From Solibacteraceae bacterium (GTDB lineage Bacteria > Acidobacteriota > Terriglobia > Bryobacterales > Bryobacteraceae): a DNA stretch of 64,000 nucleotides. Both the position numbers and the translations under genes were made by a program. Location: assembly GCA_021324015.1 (NCBI GenBank), contig JAJPJX010000159.1:62001-126000 (forward strand), given 5' to 3'. How positions within the stretch are numbered: position 1 is the stretch's first letter; every line of letters begins with the position of its first letter. Under the pieces are notes generated by a model, which searched no databases, was not told where the DNA came from, and saw nothing but the letters and a program-made list of their open reading frames with translations. Below are positions 42,644 through 51,366 of this stretch, in pieces.

Positions 42644-42976
42644 ATGGGATGCGAACGATTGGAGCTTCCGCAAGGGACGCTCGATCTGCTTATTCTGAAG
42701 ACGCTTGCGTTGGGACCGATGCACGGCTGGGCCGTCTCCGAACGTCTGCAGCAAATCTCCGGCAATGCTTTGCAGGTGGGACAGGGCACGCTCTATCCGG
42801 CGCTCCACCGGCTGGAGCGCCGAGGGTGGATCACGGCCGCGTGGGGCGCCAGTGATCACAATCGCCGCGCCAAATACTATGCGCTCACACGCGCCGGGCG
42901 ACGGCAGCTTGAGGCCGAGTCGCGCGAATGGCGGAGGCTGGTCGCCCTGGTAGCCGATGTTCTGCAGGCCTCATGA
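42644..42976 (+). CDS. PadR-family transcriptional regulator
   Basis: A 110-residue winged-helix repressor. The family block LPQGTLDLLILKTLALGPMH is followed by GQGTLYPALHRLERRGWI, the recognition-helix region, and KYYALTRAGRRQL, the wing. A strong GAGGGGAG ribosome-binding site lies a few bases before the ATG at 42644. It precedes the large permease by about 16 bp. PadR-permease pairs are a recurring layout in Acidobacteriota, where PadR presumably regulates its own permease gene. Confidence 0.92.
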   Translation: MGCERLELPQGTLDLLILKTLALGPMHGWAVSERLQQISGNALQVGQGTLYPALHRLERRGWITAAWGASDHNRRAKYYALTRAGRRQLEAESREWRRLVALVADVLQAS

Positions 42977-42992
42977 CCGAAGAGGCGGGCTC

Positions 42993-45623
42993 ATGCTGAC
43001 AGACTTGCGACTTCGTCTTCGCGCAATTTTCTGCCGCCGGCAGGTGGAACGGGAACTCGAGGAGGAACTGGAGTTTCACCTGGAGCGGCAGGCGGAGAAG
43101 AATCGCCTGCGCGGGATGGAGCCCACCATCGCTTGGCGGGAAGCACGCATCGCTTTGGGAGGGGAGGAACAGACCAAAGAAGCGTGCCGCGCGGCGAACG
43201 GGACCGCACTCTTCGATACGCTTGCGAAAGACCTGTCGTATGCTCTGCGTGCGGCTCGGCGCAATCCGGGCTTTAGCCTTCTGTCGCTCTCGATCCTCGC
43301 CGCCGGCATCGGAATGTGCGCGATTCTCTTCAGCCTCCTGGACGCACTTTGGTTCAGACCCCTGCCCTTTGTCGAACCCGCACGCCTGGTGGCTGTCTGG
43401 GAACGCCCGCCGCGAAGTGCCCAGTGGAAACGGCAGACCCTCCCGATCGCGGACTTTCTGGAGTTGCAGCGGCATAGTCGCAGCTTCGAAACCCTCGCTG
43501 GAGCTGCGCCTTCGCCCTACGCCACTGTTATCAATCAGGCGGCCGAAAGCCTGTCGGGCGAGCGTGTCAGCCCCGGATACCTCGCTATGCTCGGCATTCC
43601 TGCCCTGATCGGCCGCACCTTTCTGCCCGGTGACGAACCCGGCGCGCCCCTGGCCGTCCTCAGTTACGGTCTATGGCGGCGGCTCGGCTCCAAAAGGGAC
43701 ATCGTTGGGCAGAGTCTCCAACTGAATTCCCGGGCGCACAGCATCATCGGCGTGATGCCGCCGGAGTATCCGTTCCCGAGCCTGGAAGAAGGCCCGCCGG
43801 ATATTTGGACGCTCCTGGGACCGGCGGATGCCGGCAGACTCAGCGTAGTGGGACGACTACGGCCGGCGGCGTCGAGCGAGGCTGCAGAGTCGGAGGTCGC
43901 CGCTCTATTGAGAGAATCTCACGCCCGCATCGCGTCGGAGTCGCGCCCATCAGGCATGATCGTCCGCACGTTGCAGCAGGACCGCGCGGAACCGGCCCGA
44001 CCCGCGGCGGCCGCTATCTCCGGTGCCGTTGCCCTCATTCTTCTGATCGCCTGTGCCAACGTAGCGGGTCTGCTGCTGGGCCGCGGAGTGGAAAGGCAGC
44101 ATGAGATCGCTGTTCGCTATTCGCTCGGCGCCAGCCGTTCGCGCATCGTCGGCCAGCTGTTGATCGAGAACCTTTTACTGTGGTTCACGGCAGGCGCTGC
44201 CGGTGTGGCACTGGCGGTCGAGGGGATCGGGATGCTGTCTGCGCCCGGCGCCCGGATTCTAGGGGCGTTTCCCGCGGTCCATTCGCTCGCTGTAGACTGG
44301 CGCTGCCTGGCTTGCGCCTTCGGGGTGACCCTCCTGACCGGCGTCCTGTTCGGCGCGCTCCCGGCCTTTCAATCATCTCGGCGCGACCCTGCGGCGGCAC
44401 TCCGGCAGTCCGGGCGCGGTCTGATCTTGCCGCGCGGCATGCGACGTTGGGGCCGCACCCTGGTAGCCGGCGAGGCCGCTATCTCCGTGGTTCTACTCGT
44501 GTCTGCAGGGCTTCTCCTGAGATCGGCCGTTCGTCTCAGCGCACAGCCGCTGGGCTTCCGTCCCGCCGGTCTCCTGACCTTTCGAGTCGAGTCGATGGAG
44601 TTGCGTGACCGCCAGTGGCCGGATCGTCAGAACTTCTTTGATCGTGTGCTCGCCGCGGTTCGCGTGCTCCCCGGAGTGCAAGCTGCCGGCGCCACTTCGT
44701 CGCTGCCCTTGCAGGGTACCGTGGTGGGGCCATGCCGTCTTTTTGACCGAGCGGGCAGCGCCGAACCGATGGCCGCCGCCGTCGCAGTGAGCGCCGACTA
44801 CTTCCGGACCCTCGGCGTCGCGCTCATCGCCGGGCGCACATTGAACGCGCACGACACGGAGCTTGCGGACCGCGTTGTCGTGATTAGCGAGGAGATGGCC
44901 CGGCGCCACTTCCAGGGCCAAAACGCCGTCGGCCAGCGCATTAACTGGGGCAATTCCGCCGCTCCCCTGTGGAGCACGGTGGTGGGCGTTGTCGGCAACG
45001 TCAAATATGCGGGTCTCGATTGGGACCTCCTGCCTACGGTCTACCTGCCGTACCGCCAGTTGGCCCCCGAAAATCGGGGGCTCACCGCCCACATGTCCTT
45101 CGTGCTGCGCACGGCCGGCGGCAGATTCCTGCGCAATGATGTGCAGAGGATTGTGAGGTCGCTTGATCCGGCCGTGCCCGTCGTCGATCTGATGTCGATG
45201 GAGGACATTGTGGCTGGGAAAACGCTGCCGGCCCGCGTGAGTGCGGCCGCCTTTTCGGCGTTCGCTGCCGCCTCGCTGCTCCTTGCCGCCATCGGACTGT
45301 ACGCGCTCGTGTCGCAGTCGGTATCGCGGCGACGAAAGGAGATCGCAATTAGAATCGCTTTGGGTGCCGCACCGGGGCGTGTGATCCGCCAAACCGTGAG
45401 TGATGGCGTCCAACTGGGTATTGTCGGAGCGGCCGCGGGCGTCGCTGCGGCAATCCCCCTTGCCCGGCTGATGCGGAATCTGCTCTTTGGCGTCAGTCCG
45501 GTCGACGCGGCCGTGCTTGTGGCGTGTCCGCTGGTGCTGGTTCTGGTATGCGCTGCGGCGAGCTTGGCCCCGGCGCTGCGTGCACGTGCAACCGATCCGC
45601 TTGATGCACTCCGGTGTGATTGA
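42993..45623 (+). CDS. Duplicated orphan ABC permease (ADOP / MacB-FtsX type)
   Basis: An 876-residue membrane protein with the ADOP layout: a charged N-terminal region (RQVERELEEELEFHLERQ), one membrane helix near 88-110, a periplasmic MacB-like domain, then three FtsX-type helices around 345-470. A second copy of the periplasmic and FtsX parts follows (helices near 490-510 and 760-870). No ATPase domain is in the gene, hence orphan. Such proteins are numerous in Acidobacteriota and probably export or transmit signals with an ATPase encoded elsewhere. The start ATG at 42993 begins LTDLRLRLRAIF, the usual ADOP N-terminus. Confidence 0.9.
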   Translation: MLTDLRLRLRAIFCRRQVERELEEELEFHLERQAEKNRLRGMEPTIAWREARIALGGEEQTKEACRAANGTALFDTLAKDLSYALRAARRNPGFSLLSLSILAAGIGMCAILFSLLDALWFRPLPFVEPARLVAVWERPPRSAQWKRQTLPIADFLELQRHSRSFETLAGAAPSPYATVINQAAESLSGERVSPGYLAMLGIPALIGRTFLPGDEPGAPLAVLSYGLWRRLGSKRDIVGQSLQLNSRAHSIIGVMPPEYPFPSLEEGPPDIWTLLGPADAGRLSVVGRLRPAASSEAAESEVAALLRESHARIASESRPSGMIVRTLQQDRAEPARPAAAAISGAVALILLIACANVAGLLLGRGVERQHEIAVRYSLGASRSRIVGQLLIENLLLWFTAGAAGVALAVEGIGMLSAPGARILGAFPAVHSLAVDWRCLACAFGVTLLTGVLFGALPAFQSSRRDPAAALRQSGRGLILPRGMRRWGRTLVAGEAAISVVLLVSAGLLLRSAVRLSAQPLGFRPAGLLTFRVESMELRDRQWPDRQNFFDRVLAAVRVLPGVQAAGATSSLPLQGTVVGPCRLFDRAGSAEPMAAAVAVSADYFRTLGVALIAGRTLNAHDTELADRVVVISEEMARRHFQGQNAVGQRINWGNSAAPLWSTVVGVVGNVKYAGLDWDLLPTVYLPYRQLAPENRGLTAHMSFVLRTAGGRFLRNDVQRIVRSLDPAVPVVDLMSMEDIVAGKTLPARVSAAAFSAFAAASLLLAAIGLYALVSQSVSRRRKEIAIRIALGAAPGRVIRQTVSDGVQLGIVGAAAGVAAAIPLARLMRNLLFGVSPVDAAVLVACPLVLVLVCAAASLAPALRARATDPLDALRCD

Positions 45624-45784
45624 ACTTGTGGTGTGTCTCTCCAGAAACCTGATCATTGCCGTCCGCATGGCCCCGGCGGCGGTATCACGCAGGCGCTTGG
45701 GACTGTTGGTATGTATCTTGTCGCCGATCATTCCGGGAAGCCTTCCTCTGGCTCATCAGATTCTATGTCACCAGGCCCCCGGCG

Positions 45785-45813
45785 TTGACCGCACCCTCTT
45801 AGAGTGATAGCAT
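45785..45813 (+). promoter_or_regulatory. Candidate sigma-70 promoter for DUF1592 cassette 1
   Basis: TTGACC, a 17-base spacer and TAGCAT lie 44 bases before the start of the DUF1592 gene, in the 233-bp gap after the permease gene. Five of six and four of six consensus bases match. The rest of the gap shows nothing recognisable. Confidence 0.35.
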
Positions 45814-45856
45814 TCCGGATAGCGGCGGATACTTACACTCAGAGGCATAGACTGCT

Positions 45857-48268
45857 TTGTCATCGTGGGGCCGAACTCATTGCGTAACGAGACGGGGCGG
45901 TGTCTGTTTCCCGCTCCAGACCTTAGTCCTGTGTTCTCTGATTGTTTCGGCGGCTGCTGCGGATTCTCCCGCAACCTCCCGGCAGGCTTTTCTCAATCAA
46001 TACTGTGTGATCTGCCACAGCCAGAAAGCCCACACCGCTGGGCTGGTGCTGGAGAATTCCGAGCCCGCAAATCCTGGATTCCGGCCCGGCGTTTGGGAGA
46101 AGGTGGTCCGCAGGCTGAAGGCCGGAGAAATGCCGCCGGCGGGGATGCCCCGGCCCGACGCGGCATCTGTGAAAGCTTTTACAGCGGGACTGGTCGAGGA
46201 TCTGGACGCCGCCGCCCGGCGCGCGCCGTACGCCGGCCGCCCGGTGATCCGCCGGCTGAACCGGCTCGAATACGCCAACGCCATTCGGGACTTACTCTCC
46301 ATCGAACTGCCGGTTGCGAGCGAGTTGCCGCCGGATGGCATCGCGGCGGGTTTTGACAATATCGGCGATGCGCTCTCCATGTCGCCCCTGCTGCTGGAGC
46401 AGTATCTGAAAGTGGCACGGAAGGTGAGCGAGTATGCGGTGGGGGTCGGTGATCCATCGCCGGTGACGGAGAATTTCCCGGCGCCCGAAGCGCAATCGAG
46501 CTGGCTGGGCCCGGGACTGCCGTTTGGCACACGCGGGGGCGCCCGCGTCGAGTATTACTTCCCCTACGACGGGCAGTACAACTTGCGGGCTTTTCTGGGA
46601 AAGGAAAGCCTGCCGCCCACCGAAGGGGTGCGCTTTTTTCAGACGCGCGTTGAGGTCAAAGCCGGCTTGCATACTGTGGTTGCGACCTTCCCCGACGAAT
46701 TCGCCGAACGGGAAGGTCCGGTGCCGAATGTCGCCGGCCTGGGTGGCGCCGCATTGGGCGGTCCTCTGGACACGCGGGGCTCTGCGATTCATCCGACCAT
46801 CGAGTTTCGCGTGGACAACCGGCGTGTGAAGGTGTTCGATATTGCGGGATTGAGCGTCGGCGAGGCCGCCTTCGCAGGGCAGCCGGGCCCGCCGACGCTG
46901 AACCGCATCGAGATCTCCGGACCTTACGACGCGCAAGGCGTGAGTGAGACGCCGAGCCGGCGCCGGATATTCGTGTGCAGCCCGGCGAGCGCGGCGGACG
47001 AGCCGGCCTGCGCCTCGAAGATCATCTCCACGGTCGCGCGGCGCGCTTTCCGGCGCGATGTCAGCGCCGCGGAATTGAAACCCTACCTGGCAGCCTACAG
47101 CGACACGCGGCGCAAGCAAAGCTTCGACTCCGCGATTGCCGCCGCTCTTCGCGACCTGCTTCTGGCGCCCGATTTCCTGTTCCGGCTGGAGTTCGATCCC
47201 CCCGGCGCCGCGGCCGGGAGCGTGCACAGGGTGTCGGACTGGGAACTGGCCTCGCGCCTCTCGTTTTTCCTGTGGAGCAGCATTCCGGATGATGCACTGC
47301 TGGCGGCGGCGCGCAGCGGAAAGCTCCAGGACCAGGCGGTCCTGGACCGGGAGACGCGCCGCATGTTTGCGGACTCGCGGGCCGCCACGCTGGCCGACAA
47401 CTTTGCGGAGCAGTGGCTGGGTCTGCGCGCGCTGGCGGAGATCAAGCCGGACAGCCAGGCCTATCCGGACTTCGACGGCGCGCTGGCAGCCGGCTTCGAG
47501 CAGGAGACGCGCCTGTTCGTGCGCAGCGTCATCCGCGAGAACCGCAGCGTGCTGGACCTGATCGGAGCGGACTACACGTATCTCAACGAAAGATTGGCCC
47601 GGACCTATGGGATTCCGGGAGTGATCGGGCCCGGCTTCCGCCGGGTGTCCCTGGTTGGGCACCCGGAGCGGGGCGGCCTGCTGGGCCAGGGCAGCATCCT
47701 GATGCTGACGTCGCACACTACGACGACGTCGCCGATCCTGCGCGGCAAATGGATTCTGGACAGTCTGCTGAACTCGCCGCCGCCCCCTCCGCCGCCCGGC
47801 GTGCCGCCGCTCGACGAAAGCGCCGGGAAAGGACAGAAGTTGACGACCCGGCAACAGATCGAGCGGCACAGGAACAATGCCGTCTGCGCGTCCTGCCACT
47901 CTCGCATGGATCCCTTGGGATTCGCACTCGAAAATTTCGACGTGATCGGCAGGTGGCGGACGCACGACCAGGGCGGCGAGATCGACGCTTCGGGAAAACT
48001 GCCTAACGGCGCGAGTTTCTCCGGCCCGGAGGGGTTGAAGCGCTTTCTGCTCAGCCGCCCGGATCAGTTTGTGGAGGCGACGGTCGCGCGCCTCCTGACT
48101 TACGCGCTTGGACGGGAACTGGACCCGCGGGATCAACCCACGATCCGCCAGATTATGCGGGAAACCGAGCCGGGCGGGTATCGATTCGAAGACCTGGTGG
48201 TGGCTATCGTGAACAGCGTGCCGTTCCAGATGCGACAAATCCAGGCGAAGTCGAAGGATCAGTCATGA
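45857..48268 (+). CDS. DUF1592-family (Planctomycete-type) c-type cytochrome, cassette 1
   Basis: An 803-residue exported protein of the DUF1587/1592/1588/1585 architecture. The N-terminal haem site is C50-V-I-C-H54 after a signal-like region (TLVLCSLIVSAAAA). RRLNRLEYANAIRDLL marks DUF1587; SRLSFFLWSSIPDDALL marks DUF1592; RHRNNAVCASCHSRMDPLGF marks DUF1588, with a second CxxCH. DUF1585 closes the protein (LLTYALGRELD). The exact reaction is unknown; these proteins are thought to be envelope redox or hydrolytic proteins in planctomycetes and acidobacteria. The frame begins at a TTG with GAGG upstream. The stop overlaps the DUF1552 start as ATGA. Confidence 0.87.
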   Translation: MSSWGRTHCVTRRGGVCFPLQTLVLCSLIVSAAAADSPATSRQAFLNQYCVICHSQKAHTAGLVLENSEPANPGFRPGVWEKVVRRLKAGEMPPAGMPRPDAASVKAFTAGLVEDLDAAARRAPYAGRPVIRRLNRLEYANAIRDLLSIELPVASELPPDGIAAGFDNIGDALSMSPLLLEQYLKVARKVSEYAVGVGDPSPVTENFPAPEAQSSWLGPGLPFGTRGGARVEYYFPYDGQYNLRAFLGKESLPPTEGVRFFQTRVEVKAGLHTVVATFPDEFAEREGPVPNVAGLGGAALGGPLDTRGSAIHPTIEFRVDNRRVKVFDIAGLSVGEAAFAGQPGPPTLNRIEISGPYDAQGVSETPSRRRIFVCSPASAADEPACASKIISTVARRAFRRDVSAAELKPYLAAYSDTRRKQSFDSAIAAALRDLLLAPDFLFRLEFDPPGAAAGSVHRVSDWELASRLSFFLWSSIPDDALLAAARSGKLQDQAVLDRETRRMFADSRAATLADNFAEQWLGLRALAEIKPDSQAYPDFDGALAAGFEQETRLFVRSVIRENRSVLDLIGADYTYLNERLARTYGIPGVIGPGFRRVSLVGHPERGGLLGQGSILMLTSHTTTTSPILRGKWILDSLLNSPPPPPPPGVPPLDESAGKGQKLTTRQQIERHRNNAVCASCHSRMDPLGFALENFDVIGRWRTHDQGGEIDASGKLPNGASFSGPEGLKRFLLSRPDQFVEATVARLLTYALGRELDPRDQPTIRQIMRETEPGGYRFEDLVVAIVNSVPFQMRQIQAKSKDQS

Positions 48269-49563
48269 TCATTACCAAAAAGCATCTTCCCCGGCGGACG
48301 TTTTTGCGCGGCGCGGGGGTGTCGCTGGCGCTCCCGCTGCTGGATGCCATGATTCCGGCTTTGCGGGCAGAGCGGCTCACGGCGGCGGCTCCCGTGCGCC
48401 GGCTTGGATTCATTTATTACACACTGGGCGTGAACGTGGACAAGTGGCGGCCCAAGGGGGAGGGGGCGAACTACGAGCTCAGCCCCGCTCTGGCGCCGCT
48501 CGCCCCGCACAAGAACAAATTTCTGGTCCTGAGCGGGCTCTCCTCCGACCCCGACCGCACGAAGGCCGGATTTCACGACCGGGCGCTGGCCTCTTTCATG
48601 ACCGGCGTCGAGCTCACCAGGGGCAAGGTTCACGTCGGTATCTCGGTGGACCAGGTGGCGGCGCAGGTGCTGGGAAAGGAAACCCAGTTCGCCTCGCTCG
48701 AACTGGCGACCGAATACAACAACCAGCTCGGCGGGGTATCGTACAAGAGCGCCACGACCCAATTGCCGTTCGAGCCCAATCCGCGGCGGGTTTTCGAGCG
48801 CCTGTTCGGCGAAGGCGGCAGAATTGATCCGGTGGCCGCCGCCGCGCGCCGCGAGGCCGATCAGAGCAGCCTGGACGCGGTCACCGCCCGCATCTCCGAG
48901 CTGAAGGCGCGCCTCGGCCCGAACGATTGCCGGAAACTGGACGAGTATTTGCAGTCCATCCGGGACATCGAGCGCCGGATTCAGGTGGCGCTGGAAAAGA
49001 AACCCGTGCCGCTGCCGGAAATGGCGCGGCCGGCCGGCATCCCGGATTCCTGGCCCGAGCACGTGAAGATCATGTTCGATCTCCAGGCCCTGGCTCTGCA
49101 GGCGGATTTGACCCGCGTCTGGACCTTCATGATGGCGCGCGAAGCCTCCTCCATGACTTTTCCGCACCTGGGCATCACGATGGGCCACCATGAGATCTCG
49201 CACCACAACTTCGAGGCGGATAAGCTCGCGGCGCTGGCCAAAATCAATGTGAACCAGTCCGAGCTTTTCTCTTATTTCCTGACCAGGCTGGAGGGAATCA
49301 AGGAAAGCAACTCGAGCCTGCTGGACCACTCGCTGATCATGTACGGCAGCGATTTGAGCGTGCCCACGGTGCACAGCCAGCACGATCTGCCCATTATCGT
49401 GGCCGGCGGAGCAGCCGGACGCGTCGCGGGCGGCCGCTACATCGTTTACCCCGGCGACACCACGCCGCTGACGAATCTGTATCTCACGATGCTCGACAAA
49501 GTCGGCGTGCCGACGGAGAAACTCGGAGACAGCACCGGCAAGCTGAACCGCCTGGAGGTTTAG
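48265..49563 (+). CDS. DUF1552 Tat-exported protein, cassette 1
   Basis: A 432-residue protein with a twin-arginine signal (PRRTFLRGAGVSLALPLLDA). The DUF1552 body includes GFIYYTLGVNVDKW, SVDQVAAQVLGKET and a C-terminal LLDHSLIMYGSDLS with HDLPIIVAGG. It belongs to the alkaline-phosphatase/sulfatase-like superfamily by general shape, with no confirmed activity. It is translationally coupled to the DUF1592 cytochrome and is followed 3 bp later by the ankyrin protein. The DUF1592-DUF1552 pairing recurs at 56-60 kb, implying that the two products act together. Confidence 0.87.
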   Translation: MIITKKHLPRRTFLRGAGVSLALPLLDAMIPALRAERLTAAAPVRRLGFIYYTLGVNVDKWRPKGEGANYELSPALAPLAPHKNKFLVLSGLSSDPDRTKAGFHDRALASFMTGVELTRGKVHVGISVDQVAAQVLGKETQFASLELATEYNNQLGGVSYKSATTQLPFEPNPRRVFERLFGEGGRIDPVAAAARREADQSSLDAVTARISELKARLGPNDCRKLDEYLQSIRDIERRIQVALEKKPVPLPEMARPAGIPDSWPEHVKIMFDLQALALQADLTRVWTFMMAREASSMTFPHLGITMGHHEISHHNFEADKLAALAKINVNQSELFSYFLTRLEGIKESNSSLLDHSLIMYGSDLSVPTVHSQHDLPIIVAGGAAGRVAGGRYIVYPGDTTPLTNLYLTMLDKVGVPTEKLGDSTGKLNRLEV

Positions 49564-49566
49564 GCG

Positions 49567-51315
49567 GTGAAGCTCGAAATTCGTTTCCTGACGCGCAGGC
49601 TTGTGCCGTACCTGATGGCAGGCGCGTGTCTTTTCAGCGTTCCGGCACTGGCCGCGCCGCCCGCGGCCGCCGGATCCGGGGAGGCGCTCCTCGAAGCCGT
49701 TCAAAACGATGACCAGGCGGCGGTGGAGACACTGCTGAAGCAGAAGGCGGATGTCAACGCGCGCGAGGACGACGGCGCCACGCCCCTTGCCTGGGCGGCG
49801 CTGCGCTCGAACGCCGGGATCGCCGCGCTGCTGCTGAAAGCGGGCGCCAACCCGAACCTGCGCAACGAGCAGGGAATCAGCCCGCTGTACCTGGCGATCA
49901 CGAACGGGTCGCCGGCCGTCGTGAAGCTCTTGCTCGAGCACGGCGCGGATCCGAACCTCGCCCGGGAGAACGGCGAGACGCCCCTGATGGCCGCCACGCA
50001 CCTGGGGCAGATCGACGTGATGAAGATGCTGCTCGCGCGCGGCGCGGACGTAAACGCGCGCGAGAAGAAGTTCGGCCAGGCGGCGCTGATGTGGGCGGCC
50101 GGCCACCCGGCGGCGGTGCGCCTGCTGGTGGACCACGGAGCGGACGTGCACGCTACTTCAAAGGTCTGGGACATCACGGCGACGATCTATACGCCGACCA
50201 CCAGCACGATCGGAAAAACAGGCATCCCCTGGAACAACGACGGGACCTACACGAGCAAGCAGGGTGGCCAGAACGCGCTGTTTTTCGCGGTGCAGCAACA
50301 CGACCTGGAATCCGCACGTATCCTTCTGGATGCCGGAGTGGACGTGAATGTCGCGGCGGCGGACGGCACCACGCCTCTGCTCGCCGCGCTTTACAAGTGG
50401 GATCCTCTCGGCAAGGAGTTCGTCGCGGGGAAGGGCGCCCCCGCCCCCGCAGGCAGTTCCGCGCATTTCGGCGCCGACCTGGCAATGGCGAACTTTCTGC
50501 TGGATCGCGGCGCCAAGGTCAACGTGGCGGACGGGGCCGGCTACACACCGCTGCACGGCGCCGCGCTGGCGGTCGCCGCCGTCACTACCTTGGGACGAGA
50601 CCGGTCTGCCTATGGCGGCGGCAGGGTGCTCCGGTCGAAAGCCAAGGCCGCAGCGCCTGCCGGAGGGAATTCCTCGGTCAAGCTGGAGGAAGCGCTGGCG
50701 ATGGTGAAGCGGTTGCTCGATCTCGGGGCCGATCCGAACCGGCAAACCCTATATCCCACGTCCGGACCCGTCGGGGATGTGCGCATCAACCCCGCTCCGC
50801 CGGGTTCCTCCGCCTTCCATATCGCGGCCAATTCCGATTGCCTGGAACTGGTCACGATGCTCGCGGCCAAGGGGGCGAATCCGAACCTGGTGCGCAAAGA
50901 CGGCCACACACCGTTCTCGGTGGCGGTTCTCTCCGACAACGTGGCCATCGTGAAGGAAATGGTCGCGCGGGGCGCGAACCTCACTGCCAGGTACAATCCT
51001 ACCGATCACTTCGCCGATCCTGTGAAGCCGATCTCGCTGCCCCGGAGCAATCAGACCATCATGCACATTGCCGCGGGCGCGGGCGCCGCGGAGGTGATCG
51101 AGTATCTGTATTCGCTGGGCGTAGGCCTGGAGGCGAAAAACTCGATGGGCGAAACGCCGCTGGACCTCGCGGACCATCAGGAAAGGTATCGCGAAGCGCG
51201 GGCGAGGGAGGCCGCGGAGGACAAGCCCAATCGCGTGGTGAAGCGCGACACGAGCACCACGGACGCCATCAAAAAACTCCTGGCGTCCCGCTCCCCGGCG
51301 GTCGCGGCTCGGTAA
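49567..51315 (+). CDS. Exported ankyrin-repeat protein
   Basis: A 582-residue protein starting with GTG and a signal peptide (LVPYLMAGACLFSVPALA). About ten ankyrin repeats occupy residues 35-560, with repeated patterns such as DGATPLAWAALRSN, ARENGETPLMAATHL and KDGHTPFSVAVLSDN. An insertion with glycine and threonine runs (TATIYTPTTSTIGKTG) lies near residue 205, and another near 355. The repeats are protein-binding modules; the position right after a DUF1592-DUF1552 pair suggests it holds a partner of that exported system. The stop codon lies within the left arm of a strong inverted repeat. Confidence 0.9.
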   Translation: MKLEIRFLTRRLVPYLMAGACLFSVPALAAPPAAAGSGEALLEAVQNDDQAAVETLLKQKADVNAREDDGATPLAWAALRSNAGIAALLLKAGANPNLRNEQGISPLYLAITNGSPAVVKLLLEHGADPNLARENGETPLMAATHLGQIDVMKMLLARGADVNAREKKFGQAALMWAAGHPAAVRLLVDHGADVHATSKVWDITATIYTPTTSTIGKTGIPWNNDGTYTSKQGGQNALFFAVQQHDLESARILLDAGVDVNVAAADGTTPLLAALYKWDPLGKEFVAGKGAPAPAGSSAHFGADLAMANFLLDRGAKVNVADGAGYTPLHGAALAVAAVTTLGRDRSAYGGGRVLRSKAKAAAPAGGNSSVKLEEALAMVKRLLDLGADPNRQTLYPTSGPVGDVRINPAPPGSSAFHIAANSDCLELVTMLAAKGANPNLVRKDGHTPFSVAVLSDNVAIVKEMVARGANLTARYNPTDHFADPVKPISLPRSNQTIMHIAAGAGAAEVIEYLYSLGVGLEAKNSMGETPLDLADHQERYREARAREAAEDKPNRVVKRDTSTTDAIKKLLASRSPAVAAR

Positions 51316-51344
51316 AGGAAGTAGTGTGTTACCGAGCGGCGACC
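51300..51344. repeat. Inverted repeat at convergent gene ends (REP-like, possible terminator)
   Basis: Arms GGTCGCGGCTCGGTAA (51300-51315) and TTACCGAGCGGCGACC (51329-51344) pair with one mismatch around a 13-base loop. The left arm carries the ankyrin stop codon. The tail GTGAGGGAGCG continues the core motif also found at 23402. No U-tract follows. Likely a mobile REP-type repeat that may stop transcription from both sides. Confidence 0.7.
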
Positions 51345-51366
51345 GTGAGGGAGCGATGAAGCCCGC

